Shown piece after piece: positions 7,411-14,613 of a stretch of 22,045 bases of DNA (position 1 is the first letter of the stretch; each line of letters opens with the position of its first letter). Both the position numbers and the translations under genes were made by a program. Below the pieces are notes generated by a model. The model searched no databases, was not told where the DNA came from, and worked only from the letters and a program-made list of their open reading frames with translations. Origin of the DNA: an uncultured Elusimicrobium sp. (GTDB taxonomy: Bacteria > Elusimicrobiota > Elusimicrobia > Elusimicrobiales > Elusimicrobiaceae); contig CADAFA010000007.1 of the NCBI GenBank assembly GCA_902787065.1, positions 1 to 22,045 of the forward strand, written 5' to 3'.

Positions 7411-8165
7411 TTAGCCAAACTCCTGCCAAACAAAAGACAGAATAAAAAGCACCCTATTTGCTGTAAGGTAAAAGGGTTATAAGGGCTTAAAGGCAGCATC
7501 TTTAAAAAGGTAAGCAAAACATACATAAACCCAAAAGCAAAAGCATAAGCAAAAACCGATGAGCCCACCGCATTAAAACGTTCGGTTACCGAAACAGATA
7601 AGTATTTTACTTCTATAAAAAAACCTAAGGCAAATAACGCAAAAGCCACCGCCACTAAGACAATATCTATGGTTTTAATTAGCCCAAGCAGATAAAGTGC
7701 TATGGCACTTTCCTGTTCCTGAAAATAAGCTTGGGCATCTTCACTCATAGGTGCAATATATTGCTGGGCCCATGCACTTGGGTTTAAAAAAGCTGTCTTG
7801 GAAAGTTTAATTTCATAAAAATGAGGCAAAGCACCTTTAGGTAAAAAAGCCTGTAAGTTTAAACCGGAATTACCTTGTTTTAAATAAGCTTTTATATCGT
7901 CTTCACCAAGCATTTTAACCTCACTGACTTCCGGCAAAAAGTATAATTTTGAAGAAAAGTTTTTTGCTTGTTTAGGTGTGGCATTTTTTAAAACAACGGC
8001 AATTTTAAAATCATCCCTGATTAAATCAAGCGCAAAATTTGCACGTTCGCGGCAAAATAAAATAATCTGAAGCAATAAACCCAATGCAAAAACCAAGAAA
8101 AATATCTTTATAGCTTTTGCGCCATGTCTTGTTTTAATTGTTTGATTATTTTTTACTTGCTCCAT
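7395..8165 (-). CDS. ftsX: FtsX-like cell division transmembrane protein
   Basis: A 256-residue inner-membrane protein with FtsX topology: a membrane segment at about 19-38, a periplasmic domain of about 125 residues, then three segments at about 165-184, 203-222 and 232-248. The periplasmic part shows the family pattern of a valine-rich strand (FKIAVVLKNATPKQA), an EVSEVKMLGEDD stretch and LPHFYEIKLSK before the second membrane segment. FtsX couples the ATPase FtsE to periplasmic activators such as EnvC, and the next gene encodes just such a protein. No ftsE lies in the window, although ftsE and ftsX are usually adjacent, so the ATPase must be encoded elsewhere or be different. It starts one base after glgA stops, with AGGTGG as binding site. 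Overall sequence similarity to FtsX is low; the call rests on topology plus context. Confidence 0.78.
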   Translation of the reverse strand: MEQVKNNQTIKTRHGAKAIKIFFLVFALGLLLQIILFCRERANFALDLIRDDFKIAVVLKNATPKQAKNFSSKLYFLPEVSEVKMLGEDDIKAYLKQGNSGLNLQAFLPKGALPHFYEIKLSKTAFLNPSAWAQQYIAPMSEDAQAYFQEQESAIALYLLGLIKTIDIVLVAVAFALFALGFFIEVKYLSVSVTERFNAVGSSVFAYAFAFGFMYVLLTFLKMLPLSPYNPFTLQQIGCFLFCLLFGRSLAKWGKF

Positions 8166-8166
8166 T

Positions 8167-9627
8167 TTACCACCTGGCGCCCAAACTCAAAGCATTTTCA
8201 TAAAGTTTCAAATATGCAGAAGAAGAATTATCCCAAGAAAAGTCTTCCATCATTGCATTTCCGCGCATCTTATTAAAAGCTGATTTATTTGAATATATTT
8301 CAAGCGCACGGTTAATTGTGTAAATTAAGGCATTAGGGTCAAAATTATCTATAAAGAAACCTGTGGCTTTATTTACAGAAGCCTTATCCGTAAAACCTTT
8401 TACTGTATCGGCAAGCCCGCCTGTTTTTGTTACTATTGGCAAAGTGCCGTAACGCATGGCTATCATTTGACTTAAACCGCATGGCTCAAAACGGGAAGGC
8501 ATTAAATAAAAATCCCCTGCAGCATACACTTTATGGGCCAAGTTTTCATCTACCGCACCGCAAAAAGCAATATAACTAGGATTAGAAGATGCTAGGTTCT
8601 TTAAAGTATGCTCCACACTATGCTCACCTTTACCCAAAAAAGCAAATTGTACTTTGCCTGCCAAAGCGGGAACAATAGAGGAAATTAAATCGATACCCTT
8701 TTGATAAGTCAGACGGGAAACCATCACAAAAAGAGGTATATTTTCATTAACCTCAAGGCCAAGTTCTTTTTGTAAAGCAGTCTTACAAAGCATTTTGCCG
8801 CGCATAGATTCCTCATCATAACCCATGGGGATTAAATTATCACTTTGCGGGTCCCAAACATCTATATCAAGCCCATTTAAAATACCGCTGAAGGCAGGCC
8901 CTTTTGAACGCAAAACACCTTCAAAACCAAAACTATTTTGCCCGTTCAGAAGTTCTTTTGCATAAGTCGGGCTTACAGTAGTTACTCTGGTAGAAAAAAC
9001 CGTACCTGCTTTTAGGAAACTTATGCCGCCCCAATATTCAAATTTATCAGGGGTAAAATCAGGGCCGTAAAAACCGGCTTTATCAAAAGTAGCCCTTGGA
9101 AAATAACCTTGATAGGCAATATTATGTATGGTAAAAATACTCCTTGTTCTGGCAAAATAAGCATCAGTTTTGTACAAAGTTTCAAGGTAAGCCGGGATAA
9201 GGCCGGTTTGCCAATCGTGGGCATGAACAATATCCGGTTTAAAACCGATAAATTTACAAGCCTCTAAAACTGCACGGGAGAAAAAGATAAAACGCTCATC
9301 ATTATCTGCATAATCTTTGCCGTGTTCATTGTAAAAACCGGGACGGTCAAAATATTTGCTTGAGTGTATAAAAAATACCAAAGTGTTTCCCCATTTTAAG
9401 TAAAACAAACGGGCAGGTTCAATATGTCCCCCAACAGGTACTAAAAAAGTCCCCGGCACAGCTTTTAAAGAAGCCGTATTTTTTACCCTTCTGTAATAAG
9501 GCAGCATTAACAGAACTTTTGCACCGCGCGCACGGGAAAATTCTTGCGTAATTGCACCGACTACATCAGCTAACCCGCCCGTTTTACAAAAAGGGAAAGC
9601 TTCACTTGCTGCTAAAACGATATTCAT
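8167..9627 (-). CDS. glgA: Glycogen synthase (ADP-glucose, GT5 family)
   Basis: Transfers glucose from ADP-glucose to the non-reducing end of alpha-1,4-glucan. It is a cytoplasmic protein of 486 residues, normal for bacterial GlgA. The N-terminal lobe holds the nucleotide-sugar loop KTGGLADVVGA (15-25), VHAHDWQTGLIP (134-145) and TIHNIAYQG (166-174). NGLDIDVWDP (251-260) marks the lobe boundary. The C-terminal lobe has SRLTYQKGIDL (304-314), the conserved SRFEPCGLSQ (378-387) and a second KTGGLADTV (401-409). The start is the ATG overlapping the scpB stop as TAATG, with GGAGG upstream. No other glycogen gene is nearby, so here it travels with chromosome-segregation and division genes instead of a glg operon. 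Confidence 0.96.
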   Translation of the reverse strand: MNIVLAASEAFPFCKTGGLADVVGAITQEFSRARGAKVLLMLPYYRRVKNTASLKAVPGTFLVPVGGHIEPARLFYLKWGNTLVFFIHSSKYFDRPGFYNEHGKDYADNDERFIFFSRAVLEACKFIGFKPDIVHAHDWQTGLIPAYLETLYKTDAYFARTRSIFTIHNIAYQGYFPRATFDKAGFYGPDFTPDKFEYWGGISFLKAGTVFSTRVTTVSPTYAKELLNGQNSFGFEGVLRSKGPAFSGILNGLDIDVWDPQSDNLIPMGYDEESMRGKMLCKTALQKELGLEVNENIPLFVMVSRLTYQKGIDLISSIVPALAGKVQFAFLGKGEHSVEHTLKNLASSNPSYIAFCGAVDENLAHKVYAAGDFYLMPSRFEPCGLSQMIAMRYGTLPIVTKTGGLADTVKGFTDKASVNKATGFFIDNFDPNALIYTINRALEIYSNKSAFNKMRGNAMMEDFSWDNSSSAYLKLYENALSLGARW

Positions 9628-10481
9628 TATTTTATTCCTCCTTCTTCACTTTGTTCTTTTGTTTCTTGCTTATTTTCCTGATTTACAGTCAACGGAGTTT
9701 GTTCATCAGATTGCACACTTTCCGTTTGTGTAACCCCATTTTCTTCCAAAGGTAAAATATTTTCTTTGAAAGGCGGCATAATTTGGTCAAAAGGCAAATC
9801 ACTTTGTATTTCTTTAGGGCCCTTTGAGGCATAAGTTTTCATATCAGGAAGTTCACTTAAATGATTAAGCCCAAACACCCTTAAAAATTGATCGGTAGTT
9901 GCGTAAACAAGAGGGCGGCCTGCGACTTCTTTCTTACCGGCTATTTTTACAAGACCGCGGTCCAAAAGCTTTTCAAGAGGACCGCTGATATCTACACCTC
10001 GGATAAGCTCAATTTCCGCCCTTGTAACAGGCTGCTTATAAGCAATAATTGCAAGGGTTTCTAATGCTGCAGGAGATAAACGGGTGGACATCTTTTCATT
10101 ATAAAGTTTACGCACCCATCTGCCATACTCGGGCTTTGTGCACATTTGAAACCCACCGCCGATTTCAAGAACTTGTACCGCACGCCCGGCATTAGCATAA
10201 TCGGTTTGAATTTCTTGGATTATATCACGTGTCAAAGCAAGGTCTCCGATTTCAGCAACTTGATTTACTTTAGAAGCACTAAGAGGTCTATCCGTAATAA
10301 AAAGTAAAGTTTCAATAATATTTTTGAAATCAGTTCTAGATAAAATCACTTCTTCCGGTTTTGTTTCATTTACTTTTATTTCTTCCGGTTTATTTTCATT
10401 ATTCTGTTCAACCGATTCAACGGGAGTTTGTTCTAATTTCACTTCCTGATTTAACTCTTCGGTTTTAGGGGTATTATCCAT
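9627..10481 (-). CDS. scpB: Segregation and condensation protein B
   Basis: The kite-type partner of the SMC-ScpA condensin; a dimer binds ScpA and regulates the SMC ring for chromosome compaction and segregation. The protein has 284 residues. About 48-205 contains the two winged helix domains, with the diagnostic stretch LSPAALETLAIIAYKQPVTR, then EIELIRGVDISGPLEKLLDRG and KKEVAGRPLVYATT. The N-terminal 45 residues and the last 70 or so are low-complexity, rich in Glu, Gln, Thr and Pro. The family core is about 180-200 residues, so these tails are lineage additions of unknown use. It starts directly after the scpA stop with no gap and has GGAGGA eight bases upstream. Confidence 0.95.
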   Translation of the reverse strand: MDNTPKTEELNQEVKLEQTPVESVEQNNENKPEEIKVNETKPEEVILSRTDFKNIIETLLFITDRPLSASKVNQVAEIGDLALTRDIIQEIQTDYANAGRAVQVLEIGGGFQMCTKPEYGRWVRKLYNEKMSTRLSPAALETLAIIAYKQPVTRAEIELIRGVDISGPLEKLLDRGLVKIAGKKEVAGRPLVYATTDQFLRVFGLNHLSELPDMKTYASKGPKEIQSDLPFDQIMPPFKENILPLEENGVTQTESVQSDEQTPLTVNQENKQETKEQSEEGGIK

Positions 10482-11243
10482 TTATTTTTCCTCCGCTTCC
10501 TCTAAAAGTTTATGATAGTCGTCATTTTTGTGTTCTTGGTTTAGGTAAATTCTTATTTCCCCGTTTTGTTTATCTTGGCGGGCATAAATTTTATTTATTT
10601 TCAAAAGTTCAAGCACAGCCATAAAACAGGTTATTACACCGCGTTTCTTTGTTTCACCGGTAAAAATATCATCAATTAAAACCCAAGGGCGGGAAGTAAC
10701 CAAGGCAAGGACCTTTTCAATTTTCTTGTCTATGGGGAATTCCTCAATTTTCAAAAGGTCCGCATTTTGCCTTTCTTCTAGACGTGCAAAAGCACGTTTA
10801 ACGGCTGCAAGCAAATCAAATAATTGAACGTTTATTACCTTTTCTTCCTGATTAAAAACCGGTGCTTGTTTATAAAAATTATCTTTAAATTTGTCAAAAT
10901 TTTGTTGCAAGAAATTTGAAGCCTGTTTAAACTTTTCATACTCAACCAATTTTGCGATAAGTTCTTTAGCAGGATCAGGGCCTTGTTCTTCTGTCGTCGG
11001 AACTTGGCTGGGCAAAAGTTGGCGCGCTTTAATTTGCATTAAAGTGCTTGCCATAACCAAAAATTCGCCGGCAACATCTAAATTAAGCTGCTTCATTAAG
11101 TCAAGATACTCAAGATACTGTGTAGTGATAGCAGAGATATTTACCTCGTAAATATCCAAATTATCTTTTTTGATAAGATGCAAAAGCAGGTCCAAAGGGC
11201 CTTCAAAAACATCTAATTGTATTTTAAGAGTATCTGTTTCCAT
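10482..11243 (-). CDS. scpA: Segregation and condensation protein A
   Basis: The kleisin subunit that bridges the two SMC heads. It has 253 residues, the family's usual size. The N-terminal domain carries the signature FEGPLDLLLHLIKKDNLDIYEV (13-34, SMC neck contact), then ITTQYLEYLDLMKQLNLDVAG and EFLVMASTLMQIKARQLLP (61-79). The middle is a helical linker. The C-terminal winged helix (about 160-240) has VLALVTSRPWVLIDDIF and VITCFMAVLELLKINKI, for SMC cap contact. It is paired with scpB as in most bacteria; smc itself is not in the window. It begins 15 bases after trpS ends, with only a weak binding site (CGGAAA), so coupling to trpS translation is likely. Confidence 0.95.
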   Translation of the reverse strand: METDTLKIQLDVFEGPLDLLLHLIKKDNLDIYEVNISAITTQYLEYLDLMKQLNLDVAGEFLVMASTLMQIKARQLLPSQVPTTEEQGPDPAKELIAKLVEYEKFKQASNFLQQNFDKFKDNFYKQAPVFNQEEKVINVQLFDLLAAVKRAFARLEERQNADLLKIEEFPIDKKIEKVLALVTSRPWVLIDDIFTGETKKRGVITCFMAVLELLKINKIYARQDKQNGEIRIYLNQEHKNDDYHKLLEEAEEK

Positions 11244-11258
11244 TTAATAAAATTTCCG

Positions 11259-12317
11259 TTAATAGAGTTTCATTGCCTTTTTAACTTCACTCAAAGTTTT
11301 GACAGCACTTTCACGTGCTTTGGCTGCACCTTCTTTTAAAATTTTATCTAAATAAGTTTTGTCTTTCAAAAGTTCCTGTTTTTTGCGATTGAACTCTTCA
11401 AAAGACGGACGCATATATTCAAAAAGTTCCTTTTTACAAGCTACGCAACCAAGTGCACCGGCTTTACATTCCGTACAACGCTTTTCAAAATCTTTATTAT
11501 AAAGTTTATGGAAGGTAAAAACAGTGCAACCGTCAGGATTTGCAGGATCGTTAGCTTTCTTCTTGTTCGGATCTGTAAACATGGTCATGATTTTCTTGCG
11601 CAAACTTTCAACCTCTTCCCCCACCTCAATGGTATTGCCGTAAGATTTTGACATTTTACGTCCATCTAAACCGGTTACTTTGGGAACTTTTGTAAACAAA
11701 GCTTTGGGTTCCACTAGAACATTTGTATCAAATTGTTCATTAAAACGCCTTGCAATTTCGCGTGAAATTTCAAGGTGCGCGCTTTGGTCTTGCCCTACGG
11801 GGACATAAGCAGCTTTATGTATCAAAATATCTGTTGCCATTAAAACCGGGTAACCGAGGAAACCAAAGGATGCAATTTCCGAAAGTTCTTTTTCGGTCAA
11901 CATAGCAAGCTTTTCCGCTGCGGTTTTATCATCACCGATTTGGCCTGCATATTTCTTCTTAAAAATCTCCACTAACTGTTCTTTATAAGTTGGGTTTCTG
12001 AGTAACCAACCAAGCGGTGTAATCATACCGAGCAAAGTATTAAGTTCTGAAACTTCCGGTACATGTGATTGTACGAAAATTGTGCATTTTTTAGGATCTA
12101 AACCGGAAGCCAACCAAGTAACTACCATGTCAAGTGTGTTTCGGGTTAAATCTTCGGTTTTTTCACTTGCAGTTGTTAAGGCGTGTAAATCTGCCACAAA
12201 AAAATAACAATTATGGCTATTTTGTAAAGTGAGCCAATTATTTAAAGCTCCGAAAAAGTTGCCTAAATGAATTTTGCCCGTAGGGCGCATACCGGAAACT
12301 ATAATTTTAGAATCCAT
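11259..12317 (-). CDS. trpS: Tryptophanyl-tRNA synthetase, probable Fe-S cluster type
   Basis: Charges tRNA-Trp with tryptophan; a class Ic enzyme, cytoplasmic. From the chosen ATG (12315-12317) it has 352 residues. The Rossmann fold shows MRPTGKIHLGN, with the HIGH-like HLGN at 17-20, and GRKMSKSYGN with KMSKS at 221-225. The anticodon-side domain contains Cys264, Cys281, Cys284, Cys291 and Cys294. The spacing C-x19-C-x6-C-x2-C (264, 284, 291, 294) closely resembles the C-x22-C-x6-C-x2-C set that binds a [4Fe-4S] cluster in Thermotoga maritima TrpRS. I infer a similar cluster here. An in-frame TTG six codons upstream is unlikely, because the strong GGAGGA site lies between it and the ATG. 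The gene overlaps the upstream M50 peptidase by 11 bases. Confidence 0.96.
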   Translation of the reverse strand: MDSKIIVSGMRPTGKIHLGNFFGALNNWLTLQNSHNCYFFVADLHALTTASEKTEDLTRNTLDMVVTWLASGLDPKKCTIFVQSHVPEVSELNTLLGMITPLGWLLRNPTYKEQLVEIFKKKYAGQIGDDKTAAEKLAMLTEKELSEIASFGFLGYPVLMATDILIHKAAYVPVGQDQSAHLEISREIARRFNEQFDTNVLVEPKALFTKVPKVTGLDGRKMSKSYGNTIEVGEEVESLRKKIMTMFTDPNKKKANDPANPDGCTVFTFHKLYNKDFEKRCTECKAGALGCVACKKELFEYMRPSFEEFNRKKQELLKDKTYLDKILKEGAAKARESAVKTLSEVKKAMKLY

Positions 12318-12942
12318 TAAAACTTCCTCCGACAAAAGATAAAATTAAATTAAAAATAAAGTAAAATATCGGCACTATAATTTTTGAAAATATACCGGTT
12401 AAAATCAAGGCGATTACAATAAGCATACCGTATCTCTCAAAACGCATATATTTATTGGCTGTCTGGGCGGGTAAAAAACGTGCTACAATTTTGCTACCAT
12501 CTAACGGCGGTATAGGCATTAAGTTAAACAAAGCCAAAAGCAAATTTATCATTATAGAATATACAAATACTTGGATTAAAAGCGCAAAATTAGGCATAAA
12601 CATAACTGTCAATTTTAAAGCTAAAGCAGAAATTAATACCAAAATTAAATTTGACGCAGGCCCCGCAAAGGCAACTTTTGCCATATCATTTCTAATATTA
12701 TTCAAATTATAGGGATTCACCGGTACAGGCTTTGCCCAGCCGAAAAGCGGCCAATGCATAATCAAGCAAAATAAGGGAACCATGATAGAACCCACAAAAT
12801 CTATGTGCTTTAACGGGTTAAATGTAAGACGCCCCAAAACCAAAGCGGTATCATCCCCATTACGGCAGGCAATGTAACCATGGGCATATTCGTGTAAAAT
12901 AATAGAAAAAAACAGTATAGGCAAATATACTATAGCGCTCAT
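12307..12942 (-). CDS. Site-2-protease-like M50 zinc metallopeptidase
   Basis: An intramembrane protease homologue of 211 residues, the short single-domain type without PDZ. The metal-binding HEYAH (HExxH, 17-21) lies in the first membrane segment, and the third ligand is Asp148 in NLMPIPPLDG (140-149). Four to five hydrophobic segments are visible (about 5-25, 50-65, 92-118, 120-142 and 170-205), and GWAKPVPVNPYNL is the usual substrate-side loop. Enzymes of this group are often adjacent to trpS and scpAB in diverse bacteria; their substrates are mostly unknown. It is first in the seven-gene operon. The ATG lies only six bases after a perfect -10 element, so the message probably starts at or next to the initiation codon, without a leader. 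Confidence 0.92.
   Translation of the reverse strand: MSAIVYLPILFFSIILHEYAHGYIACRNGDDTALVLGRLTFNPLKHIDFVGSIMVPLFCLIMHWPLFGWAKPVPVNPYNLNNIRNDMAKVAFAGPASNLILVLISALALKLTVMFMPNFALLIQVFVYSIMINLLLALFNLMPIPPLDGSKIVARFLPAQTANKYMRFERYGMLIVIALILTGIFSKIIVPIFYFIFNLILSFVGGSFNGF
12325..12330 (-). promoter_or_regulatory. Ribosome binding site deciding the trpS start
   Basis: GGAGGA on the minus strand, seven bases before ATG 12315-12317. It lies within the last codons of the M50 peptidase gene and downstream of the alternative TTG (12333-12335), which would therefore lack a binding site. Confidence 0.7.
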
Positions 12943-12948
12943 AGATAT

Positions 12949-12957
12949 ATTATAGCA
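12949..12957 (-). promoter_or_regulatory. Extended -10 promoter, apparently leaderless, of the M50-trpS-scpAB-glgA-ftsX-envC operon
   Basis: On the minus strand TGC-TATAAT (12957 down to 12949) is followed by six bases and then ATG (12942-12940). A transcript starting seven bases after the -10 would begin at the A of ATG. The -35 region (TTTTCC at 12972-12977) is poor, as expected for an extended -10 promoter. The same layout precedes glf. Confidence 0.6.
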
Positions 12958-12982
12958 TTTATATGTTACCCGGAAAAGAAAA

Positions 12983-13016
12983 CATCCCCCACTTAAATCG
13001 TATACTGTAGGGGATG
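12983..13016 (-). terminator. Intrinsic terminator after the 463-residue secreted protein gene
   Basis: CATCCCC (12983-12989) pairs with GGGGATG (13010-13016); two further pairs form after one mismatch. On the minus strand the stem is followed by TTTTCTTTT. It lies 24 bases past the stop at 13041. The loop ends (TAC...AAGTG on the minus strand) resemble those of the terminator at 5189-5222. Confidence 0.7.
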
Positions 13017-13040
13017 GTTAATTGAAAGTTGATATTTTAA

Positions 13041-14432
13041 CTATAACTGCTCTAAAGCAACGTCAATTTTTTTATCAACTTGCCCTTGAATATTAGCAGT
13101 TCCTAATTTAGGATCAGGGTCAATTTCTCTCATAACAGCCAAAATACCTTCTTGATCTTGATTTGCTTGGGCCACGGAAAATAAGATGGATACTTGGTTC
13201 ATATAGTGTGCCTTATTTTTCTCGATAATACTTGCGTTTTCAGGATCCGTATACCAACGTATAGCAGATACTGCCGAAACTTCCTCATCGTTTTCTATAG
13301 CTTTTTTAATTTTATTTTTCTCAGTTATGCCAGCAAATTTAGGAAAGGCATTTTGTGCATTAACTTCGGTTATAGAAACTGCGGTTAATACAACACCGAC
13401 AATCATAAGCGGGGTCCCCATTTTAAGGAATTTACTTGCAACACCTGGCTTTTCAGCTATACTTTTTGCTAAGTTCATTTCTGTAGGGCTCAATTTAGTC
13501 ATTTCATCTACATATCTGATACGTGCTTCAGGGGTTAAACGGCTTAATTCGCGACTTAATTTAAGCGTATTCCATAAACTGGGTTTTACCGTTCCTTTGA
13601 ATTTTGCTAAATATCTGTTAATATCTTTTGCCAAATTAATTGAAGATTTAGAATTTTTACTAGCTTGTAACATCAAATTTACACTTGCTTGTTGTTGGGG
13701 AGTTAAATGTTTAAAAGCCCTTTCCCAAATTTCTTCACGGCTAACAAGTTCTTGAAGCTTATTCATAGCGTCAAAAAAACTGCTGTTTTGCCCTGATATG
13801 ACGTTAACTCTTGTTTGTAAATTGAATTTAATATGAGTTTGCATTTGTTCTGTCCAAATAGACAACAGATCCCCTTTCTTCAACATACCTGCCTTTATGT
13901 CCCCTCCGGACAAAATTTCGCTTACCGTCTTTTTTAATTCTTCAACTCTCGGTAAAGAGACCTTTTCTATTACGTACATATCTCTTTCAATTACAGCACC
14001 CGAACCATAATATTTTTTTGCCAATGTTTCTAATACTCCTTCTCTAACATTTGCCCCCGGCTTTCCCCCCATTTTATTCCAAACCTTTTCCGTCCGTCTT
14101 GAAATAACATCTACTTCACTTGATAAATCGGCATATTGTTTTTCCAATTTGGTAAGGTTTGTTTGAATCCTTTCAAGGGCATTTCTCTCCCCGACTTTAC
14201 CTAAAGCTCTATTTCCATCCTTTGCACTTATGTTTAATGCGGTTAAACTTCCACTGATATCATCTGTTAGTTCATTGATATTTTTCATTTTCTGAATTAA
14301 ACTTCTTTGTAATTCTGGCGCTATCAAATCCGGAATATCTGCATATTGTGCAGATACAGGCATACTTGATATAAGCAAAACCGAGCTTAATATCAAACAT
14401 AAAAACTTATTTAAATAATTATGTATTTTCAT
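13041..14432 (-). CDS. Uncharacterised secreted coiled-coil protein with late membrane segment (463 aa)
   Basis: I do not recognise a family. Residues 1-28 are a signal peptide (FLCLILSSVLLISSMPVSAQ). About 30-130 is helical with heptad character (ELQRSLIQKMKNINELTDDI; LERIQTNLTKLEKQYADLSS). A charged helical region continues to about 335, including ELSRLTPEARIRYVDEMTKL. A hydrophobic segment lies at about 340-358, followed by a helical tail of about 105 residues. No enzyme motif, lipobox or sorting signal is seen. The gene is monocistronic, with a near-consensus promoter and a terminator, which suggests substantial expression. Its plan resembles the 310-residue protein at 5238. Possible roles include envelope structure or secretion scaffolding, but nothing in the sequence decides this. 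Confidence 0.75.
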   Translation of the reverse strand: MKIHNYLNKFLCLILSSVLLISSMPVSAQYADIPDLIAPELQRSLIQKMKNINELTDDISGSLTALNISAKDGNRALGKVGERNALERIQTNLTKLEKQYADLSSEVDVISRRTEKVWNKMGGKPGANVREGVLETLAKKYYGSGAVIERDMYVIEKVSLPRVEELKKTVSEILSGGDIKAGMLKKGDLLSIWTEQMQTHIKFNLQTRVNVISGQNSSFFDAMNKLQELVSREEIWERAFKHLTPQQQASVNLMLQASKNSKSSINLAKDINRYLAKFKGTVKPSLWNTLKLSRELSRLTPEARIRYVDEMTKLSPTEMNLAKSIAEKPGVASKFLKMGTPLMIVGVVLTAVSITEVNAQNAFPKFAGITEKNKIKKAIENDEEVSAVSAIRWYTDPENASIIEKNKAHYMNQVSILFSVAQANQDQEGILAVMREIDPDPKLGTANIQGQVDKKIDVALEQL

Positions 14433-14462
14433 AAATTCACTCTCCGATTAACATATAACTTT

Positions 14463-14491
14463 ATTATAACCTTATTTTTGAAATTTATCAA
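14463..14491 (-). promoter_or_regulatory. Strong promoter of the 463-residue secreted protein gene
   Basis: On the minus strand TTGATA (14486-14491), a 17-base spacer and a perfect TATAAT (14463-14468), 30 bases before the ATG. This is the best sigma-70 promoter in the window. Confidence 0.75.
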
Positions 14492-14598
14492 GGCTCTTAC
14501 ATATACTAATTGTCACATTTATTTGTTGATAAAGCAAGAGCTTTTGGACCTAGGACAAAATAGGACCTTTGGTACCTAAAATATTCACCGGCTTTTTT

Positions 14599-14607
14599 TG
14601 CTATAAT
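14599..14607 (+). promoter_or_regulatory. Extended -10 promoter of glf, apparently leaderless
   Basis: TGC-TATAAT (14599-14607) is followed by six bases and ATG 14614. No ribosome binding site precedes this ATG and there is no good -35, so transcription is expected to start at or next to the initiation codon. Confidence 0.6.
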
Positions 14608-14613
14608 AATTTT

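Noticed and set aside
12318..12335. TTG start for trpS
   Set aside because: The GGAGGA binding site lies downstream of this TTG and seven bases before the ATG at 12315-12317.
13327..13755. Open plus-strand frame of 142 codons inside the 463-residue gene
   Set aside because: It is antisense to a gene with a signal peptide, a strong promoter and a terminator; its product looks like a random reflection, with no ribosome binding site.
14569..14613. An upstream TTG start for glf adding 15 residues
   Set aside because: The added stretch lies upstream of the extended -10 element and would need a transcript from an unseen promoter; the ATG at 14614 gives a normal FAD-domain N-terminus.
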